Shown: in pieces, positions 13,361 through 26,654 of the stretch | How the letters are laid out: each line of letters opens with the position of its first letter | Numbering within the stretch: the first letter of the stretch is position 1 | Assembly: GCA_947846985.1 (NCBI GenBank) | Contig: CANTUZ010000004.1 | Coordinates: 55,901,672 to 55,965,671 of the forward strand | Reading direction: 5' to 3' | Length of the DNA: 64,000 bases | DNA from: Fratercula arctica | Lineage: Eukaryota > Chordata > Aves > Charadriiformes > Alcidae | Program-made: the position numbers and the translations under genes | Notes under the pieces: generated by a model | What the model was told of the DNA's origin: nothing | Database searches by the model: none | What the model saw: the letters and a program-made list of their open reading frames with translations, nothing else

Positions 13361-13509
13361 GGTAATATCTGCTTACGGGTTCCTGTGCCGAGTGGCAGAG
13401 TCTGAGGAAGTGAAGTACTATCCAACTGAGTAAAATCAAATTATGAATATGTAAGCAAACATATGGGAGACTTAAGTGCTGTCTTAACTTCCTTTACTGA
13501 GCATTTATA

Positions 13510-13818
13510 GAGAAGATGGAGCCACTCTTCTGAGAAGTGCACGAGAGGGCAAGAGGCAACAGACACAAGTTTCAACAAGAGAAATTCCAATAGAATGTAA
13601 GGAAAACAAAAAAGCTCACAGTGAGGGTGATGAAAGAGCAGACCAGCTTGCACAGAGAAGCTGTGTAATCTCTGTCCTTGGAGATACCTGAACCTTGACT
13701 GGATTTGACTCTGAACAACCTGATCTAACTTCAAAGCCAGCCCTGCTTTGAGCAGGATGTTGGATGAGATAACCTCCAGAGATCCCTTCCAATCTAAATT
13801 ATTCAGCAATACTATGAC
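13510..13818 (+). mobile_element. CR1 LINE 3' end, old copy
   Basis: The segment follows the order of the CR1 ORF2 C-terminus and 3' UTR. It has a GAGGCAACAGACACAAGTTTCAAC-like stretch near 13551, then TCCTTGGAGATA near 13676. The family 3' UTR signature follows: GCCCTGCTTTGAGCAGG, then GATAACCTCCAGAGATCCCTTCCAA, split near 13739-13790. It ends near a decayed terminal repeat (ACTATGAC). Stops and indels break the frame. It shares orientation with the ORF2-like piece at 13218-13360, so both may be remnants of one internally deleted element. Confidence 0.85.
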
Positions 13819-14867
13819 GTCTGTCAGATGCTCTGGCTCTAGGTGATCACTGAACAGCCTGCTTTCATATAACCAATTCACAGGAGTGTAGGCAGGAATG
13901 AGGCAAGGTTTTACACCCTGAGAGGCAGGTACTGCCTGGTTCCCTATCAGCGGTACCTGTCAGAGACGGAAGAATGACCAGGAGGAGCAAAGGTATGCCT
14001 TTCAGAACAAAGGAAAACTTGTCTGAGGTAGACAAACTAGAGTCATACTTTTCCTTTGGTTCGTGGCTAGGGGAATTAGTTTGGTAGTGTTGTCAATCAA
14101 TACTTCTGTAAGTAAGTAGCTCACTAAAAGTAGATTAATACGCAATATGAAAGTGAACTTGTTTCTGGATCCTTTTGTAATATAAAATCATTTTTAATGA
14201 CACAGATTTACTTATTTTTTTTTAAAAAGACCTTTGTCTAATTTATTCTTAAATTATTGTATTAAATGCTTAAAGCGTATATATAACAAATTTAGGAAAT
14301 TATATTATGTAAGTCCAATGACATCATTTAAAAGTAAATATTTTCCAGCCCAAATGCTATATTGAGAATGCTGTCGTACTGTATTTCAGAGGAAACCCAC
14401 TAAGCATAGCTCGGTGGAAATTTCACTCAATTAAGAATTTTTAATGTTTTGTGAGATCAAGAACAGTCCCTTTATGTTATTTTAATACCATTTTAATGAA
14501 TGAATTAATACTGAAAGCACGAGTGCTGGAAAACATTCTTAGTTCCAATGAAAATATAAGAACTCACTTCTGAAAATACAAATTTTGTTATTCTTCTCTA
14601 AGTAAAAACCCAGCACTCATTTTCTGATGTTTTTTTTTTTTTTTCATAGAATGATAAGATACCAAGATCATAGGATTAAAGAGTGCATTACTCGGGCACT
14701 AGAATGGATAATGCAAATAGTTCTACACTGACTTCTTCAAAGTACGGGCACAGTCACAAATGCTGACTTACCCTTTTATTTTACATTACTGGCTCCCAAA
14801 CACTAATGGCTAAAAAATAATTAGAAAATTAATTGCTAAAAAAGGCTTTCGTACTAATCTTCAGCAG
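13819..14867. other. AT-rich non-coding DNA, possible conserved block
   Basis: No gene or classifiable repeat is seen. The part from about 14150 to 14560 is AT-rich with many TAAT and ATTTA motifs and few simple repeats, an appearance often shared by conserved non-coding elements. A 15-nt-class T tract follows near 14630. Confidence 0.35.
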
Positions 14868-14965
14868 AGAATCACAGAGTCGTATAAGCACTAAGGGACC
14901 AGTGGAAATCATGTGGTCCAACAGCTTCTCGGAGTGGGCCCAGCTTGGGCCATAGGCTTGCAGCC
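14868..14965 (-). mobile_element. Short CR1 relic, antisense
   Basis: The sequence reads AGAGAATCACAGAGTCGTAT, then a diverged GGGACC..GGAAATCATGTGGTCCAACAGC block. This is the reverse complement of a CR1 3' end (terminal ATTCTGTG-type repeat preceded by the TTGGACC...GGTCCC region). Only about 100 bp survive. It lies on the opposite strand to the copy about 1 kb upstream, so it is a separate insertion. Confidence 0.65.
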
Positions 14966-17900
14966 TGTACTGTGCTTTTAATGAGATGTGGGAAGGTATA
15001 TTCTGGTCAATAACCCTGTGTCAAATGTCACTGTATCAAAACACAGCATTCTAAATGCGTGTTCAGAATTCAGAGTATATGTTTGACTAACCTGAACAAT
15101 AGTGTGCACGCATCTTATTGATTTTTTTCATGAAGCGATCCCCTTCTAGTACAGTATACAAAAGAAAACGTACAAGAAATTTGCTACAGATTTAGCTTAG
15201 GAATTTACAATTCCACTTAAGAACAACTTTGTGCACCTTTTATTTGAAATTATGGAGCAAAAGACTATTATGCAAAAAGGATCACGTGGTGCTCAGGTAA
15301 CTTTGCTGAACCTAGTCAGCAGTGTTACTCCCTTTTCACTTCTTAGAAAACTGACTGAGAAGGGAATTCTGGGGAGAAAAGTATGAGAGATGCCCCCCCA
15401 ACCCTGCATATGTGAAGTTAATGAATTACGTGCAGTTAACTTCAGCTGATGCAAGTTCTGACCCAAAGAATAAATGGGAGAGAAGGAAGCTAAACAACGG
15501 AGAAAGAGAATAAATATTTACATCCGATTCTATGCTAACAAGGCTCCAAACATTATATCATTCAAAAACAGAGGAAGATAATACAAACCTCCCACAGCGC
15601 TAACTATGTATATAGGTCTGAATTTAAATATGCTTAATAATTTTTGCAAGACCGTTGAATTTTTCAGCTGCCGTAACAATCTGTTTTTCTCCTGTATAAA
15701 GATTTATATCTACTCTACAAACAAAACTCAAAACATAGTTTTTGGTTCACAAATAACTAGACTTACGCTAAAATATAGTTACTGCTGCTTACATACTGAC
15801 TGTTCTCTGAAGTGTATTCCCTGCAGCTTTGTGCATTTCTTATTCTCTCAGGTGCTTCAAGGTCCTTCCACCTCTCAATATAGAAAGTGTAAAGCATGTT
15901 ATAAGAGTGCATTAAAAAAAAACCCCATAACAGTTTGGCATATGCTGCTTTTACCATATGACTAACATTTTTACACCAATATGTGGTGTGAAAGTGTCTG
16001 TCACTGAAAACTGAAGGGAAAAAACTATTTTCCTAATTTTTCACTCCTGAAGGATCCACTTCAAATCTTGTTGAAATCAAAGGATTTTTGGACAGCCATT
16101 GATGTGAAGGGGAAATGGATCGAGGTTTTCAGTAGGGTTCTGTAAGGTTTTGTTGCAAAGACAGAATTCTTCCACGGTTAAGGTCCATGGCTGAGACTCA
16201 GAATGGGACAGAAGAGTGTGTGAGAGAAGCGGGGTTTTGCTGTTTTCAGTTCTGCCAGTTTGCTCTGGCCTTGGGCAAATCACCTAGTTTCTCTGTCTCA
16301 GCGAATATATTTATAAGTTGTAATAGTTTCCATACTGTTTGTATGTGCAGTAACTAATCCATCAGATACCAAACTTGAAGTTGTTTGTGATGGAGTATCC
16401 TGTGTTAAGTCTCACTGTTCCATCACCAGCCAACTGCGAAAGATATCCTAAAATAGCTCTCCTAATGGCTTCTGTTTCCTGTAGCTTGTCTTCGTCAGAG
16501 ATAGTCCTTTCCATTGAGCCATCTCCTGTTGCTCCCTAGAACTGATCTCATCTCTGGTCCTCAGCCTGGAAACACAAGTCCAAAAAGAGACTAGGAAGAT
16601 GAGCATTAACAAATACCGCCTCTTTAGACTTCTCTAGGATAGATATTGTTGGATTTTTTTTTTTTTTTTTTTTTAAACACTCACTAGAGCATCACTTAGA
16701 GAAAGGTCTGGATAGCTTTCAATAGTTTACAAACCTTTTGGTGGTGCTCAAAGTATTCTGCACTTTTGAAGTTGCCATTAGCCAATCAAATCAGGAGAGT
16801 GCGTACAAATACGTGCACTAAGCCTGATTGTTCATATTTAAGAGGCATAGTCACTGCAACCAAGATATATTAGAGGTGTCTTTGTATTAGTGTTATTGTA
16901 TTAAGAGGAAAAGACACAAAAAGGAATGTAGGCCTGTGACTAGCTGGGTCTTGTGAAGGTCAGTGTAGAGAGGCTAATTTCTCCTTCTCAGCATTTTGTA
17001 CACCCACACACAAGTATGCCACAACCTGCTAAATTCCCTGGGGCGAGGGTCTGCGACTTTTATGTGTTTGAAATAAAATAAATGCTTCCCTGGCAAAATA
17101 TCGTTTTCTTTCACTGTATGTAATAAATCATATTACTCCATGTGAGCTTTTCAACGCAACTTTTTAAGAATTCACATTTGCTATCGGTTTCCATGGAAAA
17201 TGATAGAAGCAGTTATTAGTCTGTGAGCATCTGTTAATGCTGCCACACACAAGTATAAAATCCACATTAGCAACTTCCACTTTTTTTCCTAACATTTCTG
17301 ACTTCTGAAACATCTGCTTGAGCTATTTTTTCTCCTTCCATCTCAACTGATCTGTTGAAGTAGAGAGAGGTGAGCAAGCAGCTTGAGACTTCATTTTGAA
17401 ATATATTAAATAGGAAAAGCTCAAAGGGGAAACATCTGCTGAAGTGAAAATGGCTGTGCGGGGTTGAAAGGCAGGATTTAAAGGCTGAGGAATAGCAGAA
17501 AGAAGTTTTCAAATAGTATTTAAAATATAATCTATCTGATTTTTATAGTTCTTTTAGGTTGTTCAGGTTCAAGACCTGGGTCAGACAGCTACGTGTACAC
17601 AATATTGTCTAGATTCCTTTTCCTGTATCTGTGCCTGTATTACTTCTGACTTGAAAGCAAACATCGTCTGAACTGAACAGCATCCAGTTAGCTTCAGAGC
17701 TATCATTCATTTATTGCTGTGGCACATGAGGGAGAAACCATGAGATAATCCCATACAAGAAATCAAGCTGCCTACTGTTCTAATCAAATCTGTTACACTT
17801 CAGATCATCTCTACATCAAGCAGTCCCATAGCATCTTGCCAAGTCATCCACCTGAATCTAAAAAGGGATTGTGCAAAAGATGGGCATGCTAGTCTGTGTG

Positions 17901-18336
17901 AATTCCCACAGTCTGTCCACAATAGCAAATGTTCAGTGCATATATACAGAGGAAGAAACACCACTGTTTATTCAGTCCTTGACATACGAAACAAGAGGTT
18001 ACTCTTCTGTATTCAGTACAAGGTTATGGATCCTTTAGTATGGCTGGTCTGGAAGAAATTCTATGATAGATTCCCAGGCAAAATGTTTTTATTTTTACAG
18101 AAAGAAAGAAAAAAAAAAAAAAACAACAAACAAGAAATCCCAACCCTAAAGCCCCTGAGGCTGGCCCTAGCCAGATGTTGTAATTTCAGATGACTGAAAT
18201 TTTTTTTTTTGGTCATTGCCCATAAGGTGACAGCACAGTGACAGCATTTCTGGTCATAGGGCAGAGTCAGGGAATCTGCTGAGAAATGACAAGACAAAAT
18301 TGTGGCTGGAGAGCTAATTCCACTTGCTTTTCACAG
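14966..18336. other. Unique non-coding DNA
   Basis: No gene, RNA or classifiable transposon is recognised. A T tract of 21 nt lies at 16654-16674 and an A-rich run at about 18109-18123. Open frames in the stretch are short and featureless. Confidence 0.5.
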
Positions 18337-18363
18337 GAGGCAACCAGGGGTATTTTCATCCAG
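18337..18363 (+). other. Possible 27-nt microexon
   Basis: A pyrimidine-rich acceptor (TTCCACTTGCTTTTCACAG ending at 18336) and a consensus donor (CAG then GTGAGT at 18364) bracket exactly 27 nt. All three reading frames are open; the first reads EATRGIFIQ. In-frame microexons of this size are typical of neuronal genes. No parent gene is recognised, and acceptor/donor pairs this close arise by chance in long non-coding sequence, so this is a candidate only. Confidence 0.15.
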
Positions 18364-19094
18364 GTGAGTGTATGGGTAGTGTCGTAAATAAGAAAACTCG
18401 ATTGTCTTCAAGACAATAAAATCATCTACCATATGTCTTAGTCAAGGAATCGCTCAAGTATCTTTAAGCCTAGGGTCCTTGAACATGGTAAAAAGCAGTC
18501 ATTTTTATCAAAGGAGAGGTGGAAAATATTTGGGGCCATCTGTAACACCCTAGATTGCCTTTAACTTGCTTTTTCCACCTTTTTTTTTTTTTTTTTTTTG
18601 AGAGACATTAAAACCTCCAGTGATTCTTTCTGGCTCACTTATAGATAAGACGAGCCCGTCAGGGAGAAGAAACCACAACTGACACAGGTAATGTCAAATT
18701 CCATAAGCAGCAGTACCTGCAGTCTGTGGGATGCCAGATATTATCAGAAGCCATTAGATAGGTGAGGTTGGCAAGCAGAGAACATGTGTTTCCCATCTGT
18801 ATTTCTTTTGAAGTGTTGTCTATGGAGGATTGGAGATAATTAATTTTTAGAAATTCATGCTCTTTGCAAAAAAATTTAAGAAAACCAAAAGTCCGTTTGT
18901 AAAGAAGCAAAATAAATATGCAGACTACTGTGACACAATACACATATTCAGAAAAAAAATAAATGGTTGATTTACTGAGCATCTGAGAACAGAATGAATT
19001 CCATAGTTCAGAACTAGTGGACAATATCAGTGGTTTACAATACTTATAATACTAATAGCCAGCTGGTGCTTGTCTTCTGCAACATTATTACCCA

Positions 19095-19650
19095 GACAAG
19101 GGGTAGTGACTTTATAGACAAGGGGTGCAGAATGCAAGTGAGGAGTTAGGGACTGGAGTCACGTTGTAGGAAAAATTTTGGAAGCAGGGCAAGAAACTCA
19201 GGGAGGATATTGCTGGGGCAGGGTGAAGGAGGGGTAGGAAAGTGTGGAGAAAGCCTTGCTTAGGAGCATTGGCCCAGGAGGGCCTGCAGGAAGAGGTTGA
19301 GGCAGGACTGGGAATGATGCAGAGCTGGACTGATGGACCTCTACTCACAGCCTTCCCAGTCTTCATGGTCTCACCTCGCTGTCCCACAGTTTGAGCCGTC
19401 CCGTCCCACAGTCCTGAGTGCCAGGGACTCTCAGACTAAGGGGGAATAAAGGAGGCAATGAGATCAGGAAATGCAGCCTGGAGAGAAAGCAGGGTATCAA
19501 TATGGAGAACTACAGGTGAACACTGCAGTAGTTTATAGATTCATTGCAGAGATGTGAGAAGTTTGCCTATGGCCAAGGGAAGGGTACTCATTTTGACCCC
19601 AGGTTTAGGTTCAGAGGGGTTATGTTGAGAGGGGAGCCTGAACTGAGGAG
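19095..19650. other. G-rich, purine-biased block of unknown origin
   Basis: This block is richer in G than its surroundings, with many GGGG and AGGAGG runs and a segment reading CCAGGTTTAGGTTCAGAGGG around 19600-19619. It shares the 12-mer GGGAGCCTGAAC (19632-19643) with the telomere-like mosaic near 62.02 kb. It could be a decayed copy of the same repeat or an unrelated G-rich relic. No coding signature is seen. Confidence 0.3.
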
Positions 19651-22600
19651 TATTCCCACCTTACCAGGACCACCCCTGCAAAGCTACCCTCTTTGGGAAC
19701 TCATTTCTTTGACAGTAATTACTTTTGTGTTTGATGTGGCAGGAGGAAGTCTGTTACAAGCGTTCACGTGCTTTTGCAGCATGAAGAGAGGGTGATATCA
19801 TGGCTCTGCCCTTTATTAAATCAGCTTCCTTCCTGCTTTAAGCCTTTTCCAGGGGTACAGTGCAGGTGGTTCCAGCGACCTGATATGAGGGAAACCTTAT
19901 TCCGGCGAGTGGCCTTACGAGATAAGTGGTGAACCTAGCTAGAATTGTGTTCAGAGCCTATTACAAGCACTTTGCTTAAAGATATGGAAAATGGTCTCTT
20001 TGCTGTGTTCAATTCAGTAATGACTAAATCAGAACATTTATATTAAAGGAACAGAACCCGCAACCCCCTTAGTAACTCTGCTGCCTTCTACCAGTGTGGA
20101 AATGAAACCAAAAATGAATAGGCAGATACGTAGTAGGCCTACTTTTCTCCTAAACTTCTTACTGGAAAATGGGCTAATACGTTTGCATGTCCTGTCACTT
20201 TTAAGTGCCCTTCTTTTTAGAAGTGTTAAGCTATTATTATTTCAGTACGTACAATTTACCACGTTAAAATAAGCAGTCTTCCTTCCTTGGTGTATGCGTA
20301 TGCCTTCTCTGTCACCAAAGGATGTGCTAATTTTGAGAAGAGCTTGTTGTTTTGATGATTTAAATTCAGTAATATTTTCATTGCCTGTACAAGTGTTTAG
20401 AGTTTCTAGCTCTCATTTCAGTTAGATAATGCTAAAGTGCCAGCAGCCATCTGCTTAATTTTACAAAATGTTTGGATTAAAATTTAAGCCAAGCTTTTTA
20501 AGCTCTTCACAAAAATACAGTTACAACTAGACTCCTAGACTGAGTAAGCAGGCTTTATTTATCCCATTCTCCTAACATATTGTATGTTAAAAATACCTAT
20601 ATAGAAAGCAAAACAGAGGAGTTATTATAAAGCTTGGATATTCATAGAAGGCATGCTAAAGAATGATTAACCATAGAAATAACCAAATTAAACTGTTTTT
20701 CAAAATGCTGTTATTTCTCTGGGTTAGTACAAGTAATTTGATTTTGATTTTAAGAACAATTGGTGTCATTTCTTTGAGAAAAACAGTGACACAATTGCTC
20801 TACATGGGAGTTCTTATTTCACTTTACCTTTTGAGCCCGTGTAAGGCTCAAAGGATTTGCTAGAGAAAAAGATTTGGATTCCCCTCCTTTGCTTCTAGTT
20901 GAGATCATTTTTAACTGGATTTAGGCATGAAAGAAATACTAATCAGTCTTTAAGACTGTTGAGAAGCTCCCAGGAGTTTAAATACATGTAAACGCTCCTA
21001 TAAATATGAATATCATAACATCTGAGATAAAAGCTACATGAGCTAGGGAAGTTTTATTTATTTTTCTTCAAATGTGAAGATGAACAAAAGATTTTGCCTG
21101 AAATATGGAGATTACCTAAACCTTGTAAAAGTGATTTTATACTCTAATCTTGAGTTGTTGTTAGTAGGATACGTCTATCTATTGTTTGTGGCTGAAAGAT
21201 GATTGTCCTCAAACTTCCCTGTCCCCTCAAAAGGATTTTTCTTTTCAGAGTAATGGAAGGTGTTTTTCTCTGCTTTCACATGAGAGAAGTTTAGTCATAT
21301 GGACCAGAGCAGGGAAGGCAATATGAGACAAAGCAAAATGCTCCCTAGAATATTTTAATACGGCACGTGGATAACTTTACTCTTTCGTTCAGATAAGCAG
21401 GATTGTTTATTTATTTTTCTAACATCAAAGACAATGATATCAACCATAGCACGAGCATATCTTGTGTCTGGCTCCTGTTCATTGTAACCAGTAACTGTTT
21501 AACACAAAAATCCACACAGGAATAGCAGCTGCGCAGAGGCAGGGAACTCAGGTCTCTGCTCCACAGCTCGCTGCAGCATCCTGCTCTGCTCACCACCCGC
21601 GTGTCCTTTGGAAAATGTTGGTGCAACTTCAAGCAGAAAGGCATAGTTGCTCTTCTCAGATAGGCATATTTACTTGTTGATTAGGGCAGACTGCCCGGGG
21701 GTGAAACATGCAATTTTAAGCATCTGAATCTGAAAAGAAAGTTGAAACTCTGGCTTTTCATGTCCTAGATAAGGCCTGTCTGCCATGCCACTTAACTGGG
21801 CAGCACCCCAACTGTCACCAGCCAGGCCCCAGAAGTGACCCTGGCTCACACCTCTGAAAGAAAAGAATTAAGAGGGAAAATGGAGGGGAGGGTTTTAGTC
21901 TATGAATCAGGCTGTGAACGGAGGGAGTCTCTGAATCTGTGCTCTCAAAAGGGATGATTTTGGTTATCCTCCTATCTAAGAACCCTTACTGGCTAGCAGC
22001 TGGTCTGTCTTTACTCTGTGTGCTAGCTGTTTTGGATCCAATTCTGAGATACCCAAGTCCATGCCTTGGGAAGTAATATTTCTTTTTCAAGAACGTAACT
22101 TTGCTGTTGCACTGGTTTTAGACATAAATTCTTATTGTGTGCAGCCCCAGGTACCTGATAATAAAAAAGGAAGTACTGAGACAAAGAGAACATGAAATAT
22201 GTATTATGAAATTTTCTAGCATGTGAGGAGAGAAACATTCTTGAATTCCAAGTGAAATTATATTTAATCTAATTTGCATCCAGAAAGCAGAAGCACTAAT
22301 AATATACGTGTCAAATTACTGATGGAAATAGCTATGCGATGAAATGATATAATGATGGTATATAAGTGAAGGTGACCTACTAATGAATAATGTGGGAAGG
22401 AAAGACTGACAAAGTGTTAATTGATATGTCAAACCAGCGATGTCAGTCAGCTGCATGGAGGAAGAGAAATTAGTCTGTGTAAATTACGTAGTGACCATCA
22501 AAACATGCCAAAAGCAATTTCACATTTATCAAAGGAGTTGACACATAAGATATAAGAACAAATATAAGAAAAAAGAAAGTAAATATACAATATCTGATTT

Positions 22601-25068
22601 ACTGCTTGCTCCAGGTAGCCAGTAATGGCTCACCCAATGATGCCTTTTAATGTCTGTTACAAGAAAAAATATTTGCAGCATCTATGTACCACAATAATCC
22701 TCAATTCAATCTGTGAAGTTTTCACAGCTTCCCTTTAGGGAAAATCAATAAAATCTACGTCTGATCCATATCTGCTGACATTGAATGGCCAGTGAGTAGC
22801 TGAAGTGAGATAAAAAATGTGCGTGCATAAATCTGAGTTCAGCAGAAGCTGGAGATTCCTGGTTCTCTGTAAAAAAAAACCCCAAAAACAACAAAACCTA
22901 GAATTTTTAAATTGTAACCTCACTTTGTACTTTTTTTATAAAGTATATTACAAAAAAATAGATTATTGTTTCTCAGTCTGAATTTTTGCTTAACTTGCCT
23001 TTTAAAGGGACTTTTGTGCCTTTATTGACAGAACTCTGAAAAAACCACAACCATTACCTTGGGACTAAACAGTCATGAAATTGCAGTCGGTTGTTCCAGC
23101 CAATGAGAGAGAAAAGAAACCTGTCATGTGGCTTTGGTCACACAGTTTAGAAGAAAAACGAAATGTGAATTTTTTTTTTTTTTTTTAATAATTATATCTT
23201 TTTGGGATCATAGATGCCTGAGAAATTTTCATATTCTTTCTAAATTTGAAATCATTCCATTTCACTGGCTTGAAATACATGCACAAATTCTCATTTTTGG
23301 ATGATAACATAAGAAGTTATATGTTATTTTGTCCACTAGAGGGTACCCAACATATTTCCAATCTTGCTGTAGGAAGCATCAGAAGCTAAGAAAATAATTA
23401 AAATCAGGTCAAATTAATGTTACCATATTTTAAAAAAATAGCAGCACCCGTGTTTTATATAATACTTTGTGAAAGTGAAATTAATTTTAATTTTCTGGAA
23501 CAAATAACTTCCTCCAGCTATTATATTTTTCATGATGAACTTTACCCAGTTTTGACTCCTCTTAATGTTATCATAAAAGAGAGGCCATGTTGGACTGAAA
23601 TATTTAATGATGCTTCTTGTGATGTGGGATTTCTACTCCTTCTGAATTGGAGCTAAGAGAAAGATCCAGTTTTGGACTCAGTCTCCAAAAACTTATGGTG
23701 TAGGATTTAATATAATTTAAATATCATGGGTCTGAATTTGCAGAGGTTTGTATTGCAGTATCTAATTTGTGATGATCCCTAAGAGGAAACAAAAAAAAAA
23801 AAATATCAGTCTCAAAGTGTTACTGAAAAAATAGTTTGGATTTTATATTAGCTCTGTCTGTATGTAACAGTTTTGTTGCTGCATAGCTCAGTTTTAAGGA
23901 GTTTGCCATTGTTTCAAATGAGGGAATTGAAAAGGCTCTTTCTCTCAAAGTCAAAGCATTTAATAGACTTTTTCTCAATCCAGGATAATTACCAGTTCTG
24001 TTTTTCAGCACTACTGAAGCTAAATCTGTTCTTCCTTTGTGACTTAAAAGCGGACAAGTTAGAAATGCTTCCAAAATTGATTGTTCTTGCTAGTTTGAAG
24101 CATTAAACAAATTCAAGCAGGAAAATACACCTCCTTTAATATTTATTTAGTTACTACTACAATCAGCCAAGGCAAGGTGTGAATTTATCAACACTTGAAA
24201 TCTTCGCCAAGGTGAGGCTTAAAGAGACGGATGTGTTTTCTTGTTCAACCAGAAGGTAGCCAGCATGGTACAGAAGTTAGTGAATGGGGATGGATTTCTT
24301 CAGTCTATGTTATCATGAGGTCTGTGATCAGAGTGGTCCCTTGTGACTGTGATACACGATAATGAGTTTTGCATTGATCTGGGGAAACTAGTTTGTGAGA
24401 TCCCAGAGAACACATCACACATTACACACACTCTTTTTGGAAAGATAAAAAAAAAAAGCACAACAAAACCAAACCCAAATAGGCTTATTTGGAAATAGTT
24501 AATTCTTCTTTCTTACATGCAGAAATCCACAGCAGACTGTCAGACAGATAGTGAGATAAATCACCCCACTAAAATAAAGAAATTTTTAAAAAATCTCAAC
24601 ACTTAAGTTAAACTTCATGTGAAACTCCATCAGAAACAAGCTCACAGTAAACCATCAGTTTAACCAGATGAGGCTGGCACAAAATTCCTGTTCAGCTTAA
24701 GATATTCGAGCATTCAATGTACTTTTTTGCCTTGGAAGTTAACGGAGGAGTCACTACTACTACTTCCAGAGTCTACTACTACCAAGAAAACGGCAACTGA
24801 ACAACATCCTGCACATACCTCCCTCTCTTTTAGTCTTACACTGTACTGAAAAATGTACATGCAAAGCAGGAAAATGTACTCTGCTCTTTTTCATCTAAAA
24901 AGAAACTGACTGACTGACTTTGTTCCTACTGAATGTCATTATATAGTCTCATTGCTAAATAACTTGTCTGGATTGACCTTCAGTAATTCAGTATACCTCA
25001 GTGCAACACATTAGCACTCTGCATTCAGATTATCATCTGAAGCACGCGTATTAGAGAATAAGCTTGTC

Positions 25069-25135
25069 ATTTGCATTATCATATAATAGCAATTAGTCTT
25101 ACAAAGAGGGTTTATTTTGAATGTATCATTTGCAT
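25069..25135 (+). promoter_or_regulatory. Second pair of perfect octamer motifs
   Basis: TCATTTGCAT occurs twice, with octamers at 25069-25076 and 25128-25135, 59 bp apart on the same strand and with the same two preceding bases. Between them lie TAAT-like and ATTAG cores. This is compatible with a POU/homeodomain-bound enhancer, but it is unsupported without conservation or chromatin data. Confidence 0.25.
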
Positions 25136-26649
25136 CAATGAACAGAGCCTTCTATTCCTTACAAGATGATCAATGACAAAAGATCTGATCCATGGTGACT
25201 AGAAGGCAACAAGTAGGTTGTCTTTGACGTCTGTGAGTATTGGATTAAGCTTTACAGGTTTTATTGAATAGAGGGAAGCCCTAGAATTGTTAATTCTTGA
25301 AATTCACTAGTTCCTTGGGAAATATTGCTGAGTTTTATCAGTGTGATCCTATAGTCCTTATTCAGGACTTATATTAATGAAATCAAAGACTGAGTGAAAC
25401 CCCAGATCATATGTTTCAGCCCACTTAGTGTCATCTCCTTTATGTAGAAGCACTTGTGAGACACGGTTTTAAAATGGGCTCAGTTCTGGCTTAATTATAA
25501 TTTTCTAAAACCTTTGTAGTTAAAGATACAAAATGTTACTTTTTTTGCTTTTTAACCCTCTGTTAGGTTTCTAAAATAAGAAAAATGTTTCTAAAATGCC
25601 TAAAAATGAGGATAGCTATCAGGTATTCCTGCAGTCAGAGAGAGACTTGCCCACAGATTTTTTGCACATAGACATTTTATGTCTGTTTTATGCCGACATG
25701 CCTATGCACACATTTTGATGTTCTACTTTCTGAGCATAATGAAGACATCTGAGACCCAAATTATTCCCTGTAAATATTTTGCACTCTGTCCCTTCTGGCT
25801 ACTTGTTAGTGTTCATATTCAAAGAGGATCACATTGCACTGCAGCCAAAAATGCTAAGAGCTTGGTCCTGAGTAGCACTCATCTAGGCACATTGCTAGGA
25901 TTTGAGAGACATAAACTTCTAGTATCTGTTAGTTGGTTTTACTTATTTTTCCAAGATCTGTTAGTCATTCTTTAGTAGCTAAATGTATTTCCAGTATGTA
26001 AACATGTGTATATATATACTCAGGAATAGCAGTCCAAAACCTCCTTTTAACTTGGTTCCTAAGAAAAAATAGTTTCTTTCCCAATTTCTCGGAGGAAAAT
26101 TACAACTATTGGGTAACATTCTGTTCTCTTGTCCATTTATTGATTTGCTAGCCAAGTCTCAGCGCTACTGATCTGATAGTCACTTCCTGGAAGGAGCAAA
26201 TTTGCTTTTAGTGTAAGCACTCTGCCCTTTCACGGATATGCCTGGGATTTATGCTTTTTGCTTTGCCAAACTCCACCCAAACTTTCTTTCCTTTCAGGAA
26301 GAGTCCTGAAGGGTGTATCCTGTGAGTTTTCCTGACACCTGGCATGGAGCCAACATAATATTGTTTTTTACAAATCCATCTAATTTCACCATCAACATTT
26401 ATTTACTTTCATATTAACCTCTTCCTGTTGATGGAAGAGTGCAGTACTATGGCAGTGGGAAGGAGACAGACTGTTCATTCCGACAGATTTTTCATCTTGT
26501 AGGAAGTTCACTTCCTGTATTTTAATACTTTAATGTACAGACACTGGTATGGCAAACTTTGTTCTACCTTAAAACCTGAATCTCATGTATGGGTATAAAT
26601 CTTAACATGACTTTTTTTTGCTACCAAATTCAATTTCTCTTTGCAATGC

Positions 26650-26654
26650 TCAAT
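26650..26654. repeat. Left target-site duplication TCAAT
   Basis: Five bases immediately before the TG start of the solo LTR, identical to 27700-27704. Confidence 0.85.

Larger units (their letters stand above)
18364..26649. other. Mostly unique non-coding DNA
   Basis: No gene is recognised. Within it are a 20-nt T tract at 18580-18599, a G-rich block at about 19095-19650 (see separate entry), a 17-nt T tract at 23170-23186, and an octamer pair at 25069 and 25128. Confidence 0.5.

Noticed and set aside
13441..13881. 146-codon minus-strand open frame
   Set aside because: It runs antisense through a plus-strand CR1 3' end. CR1 ORF2 C-terminal DNA often leaves the opposite strand open.
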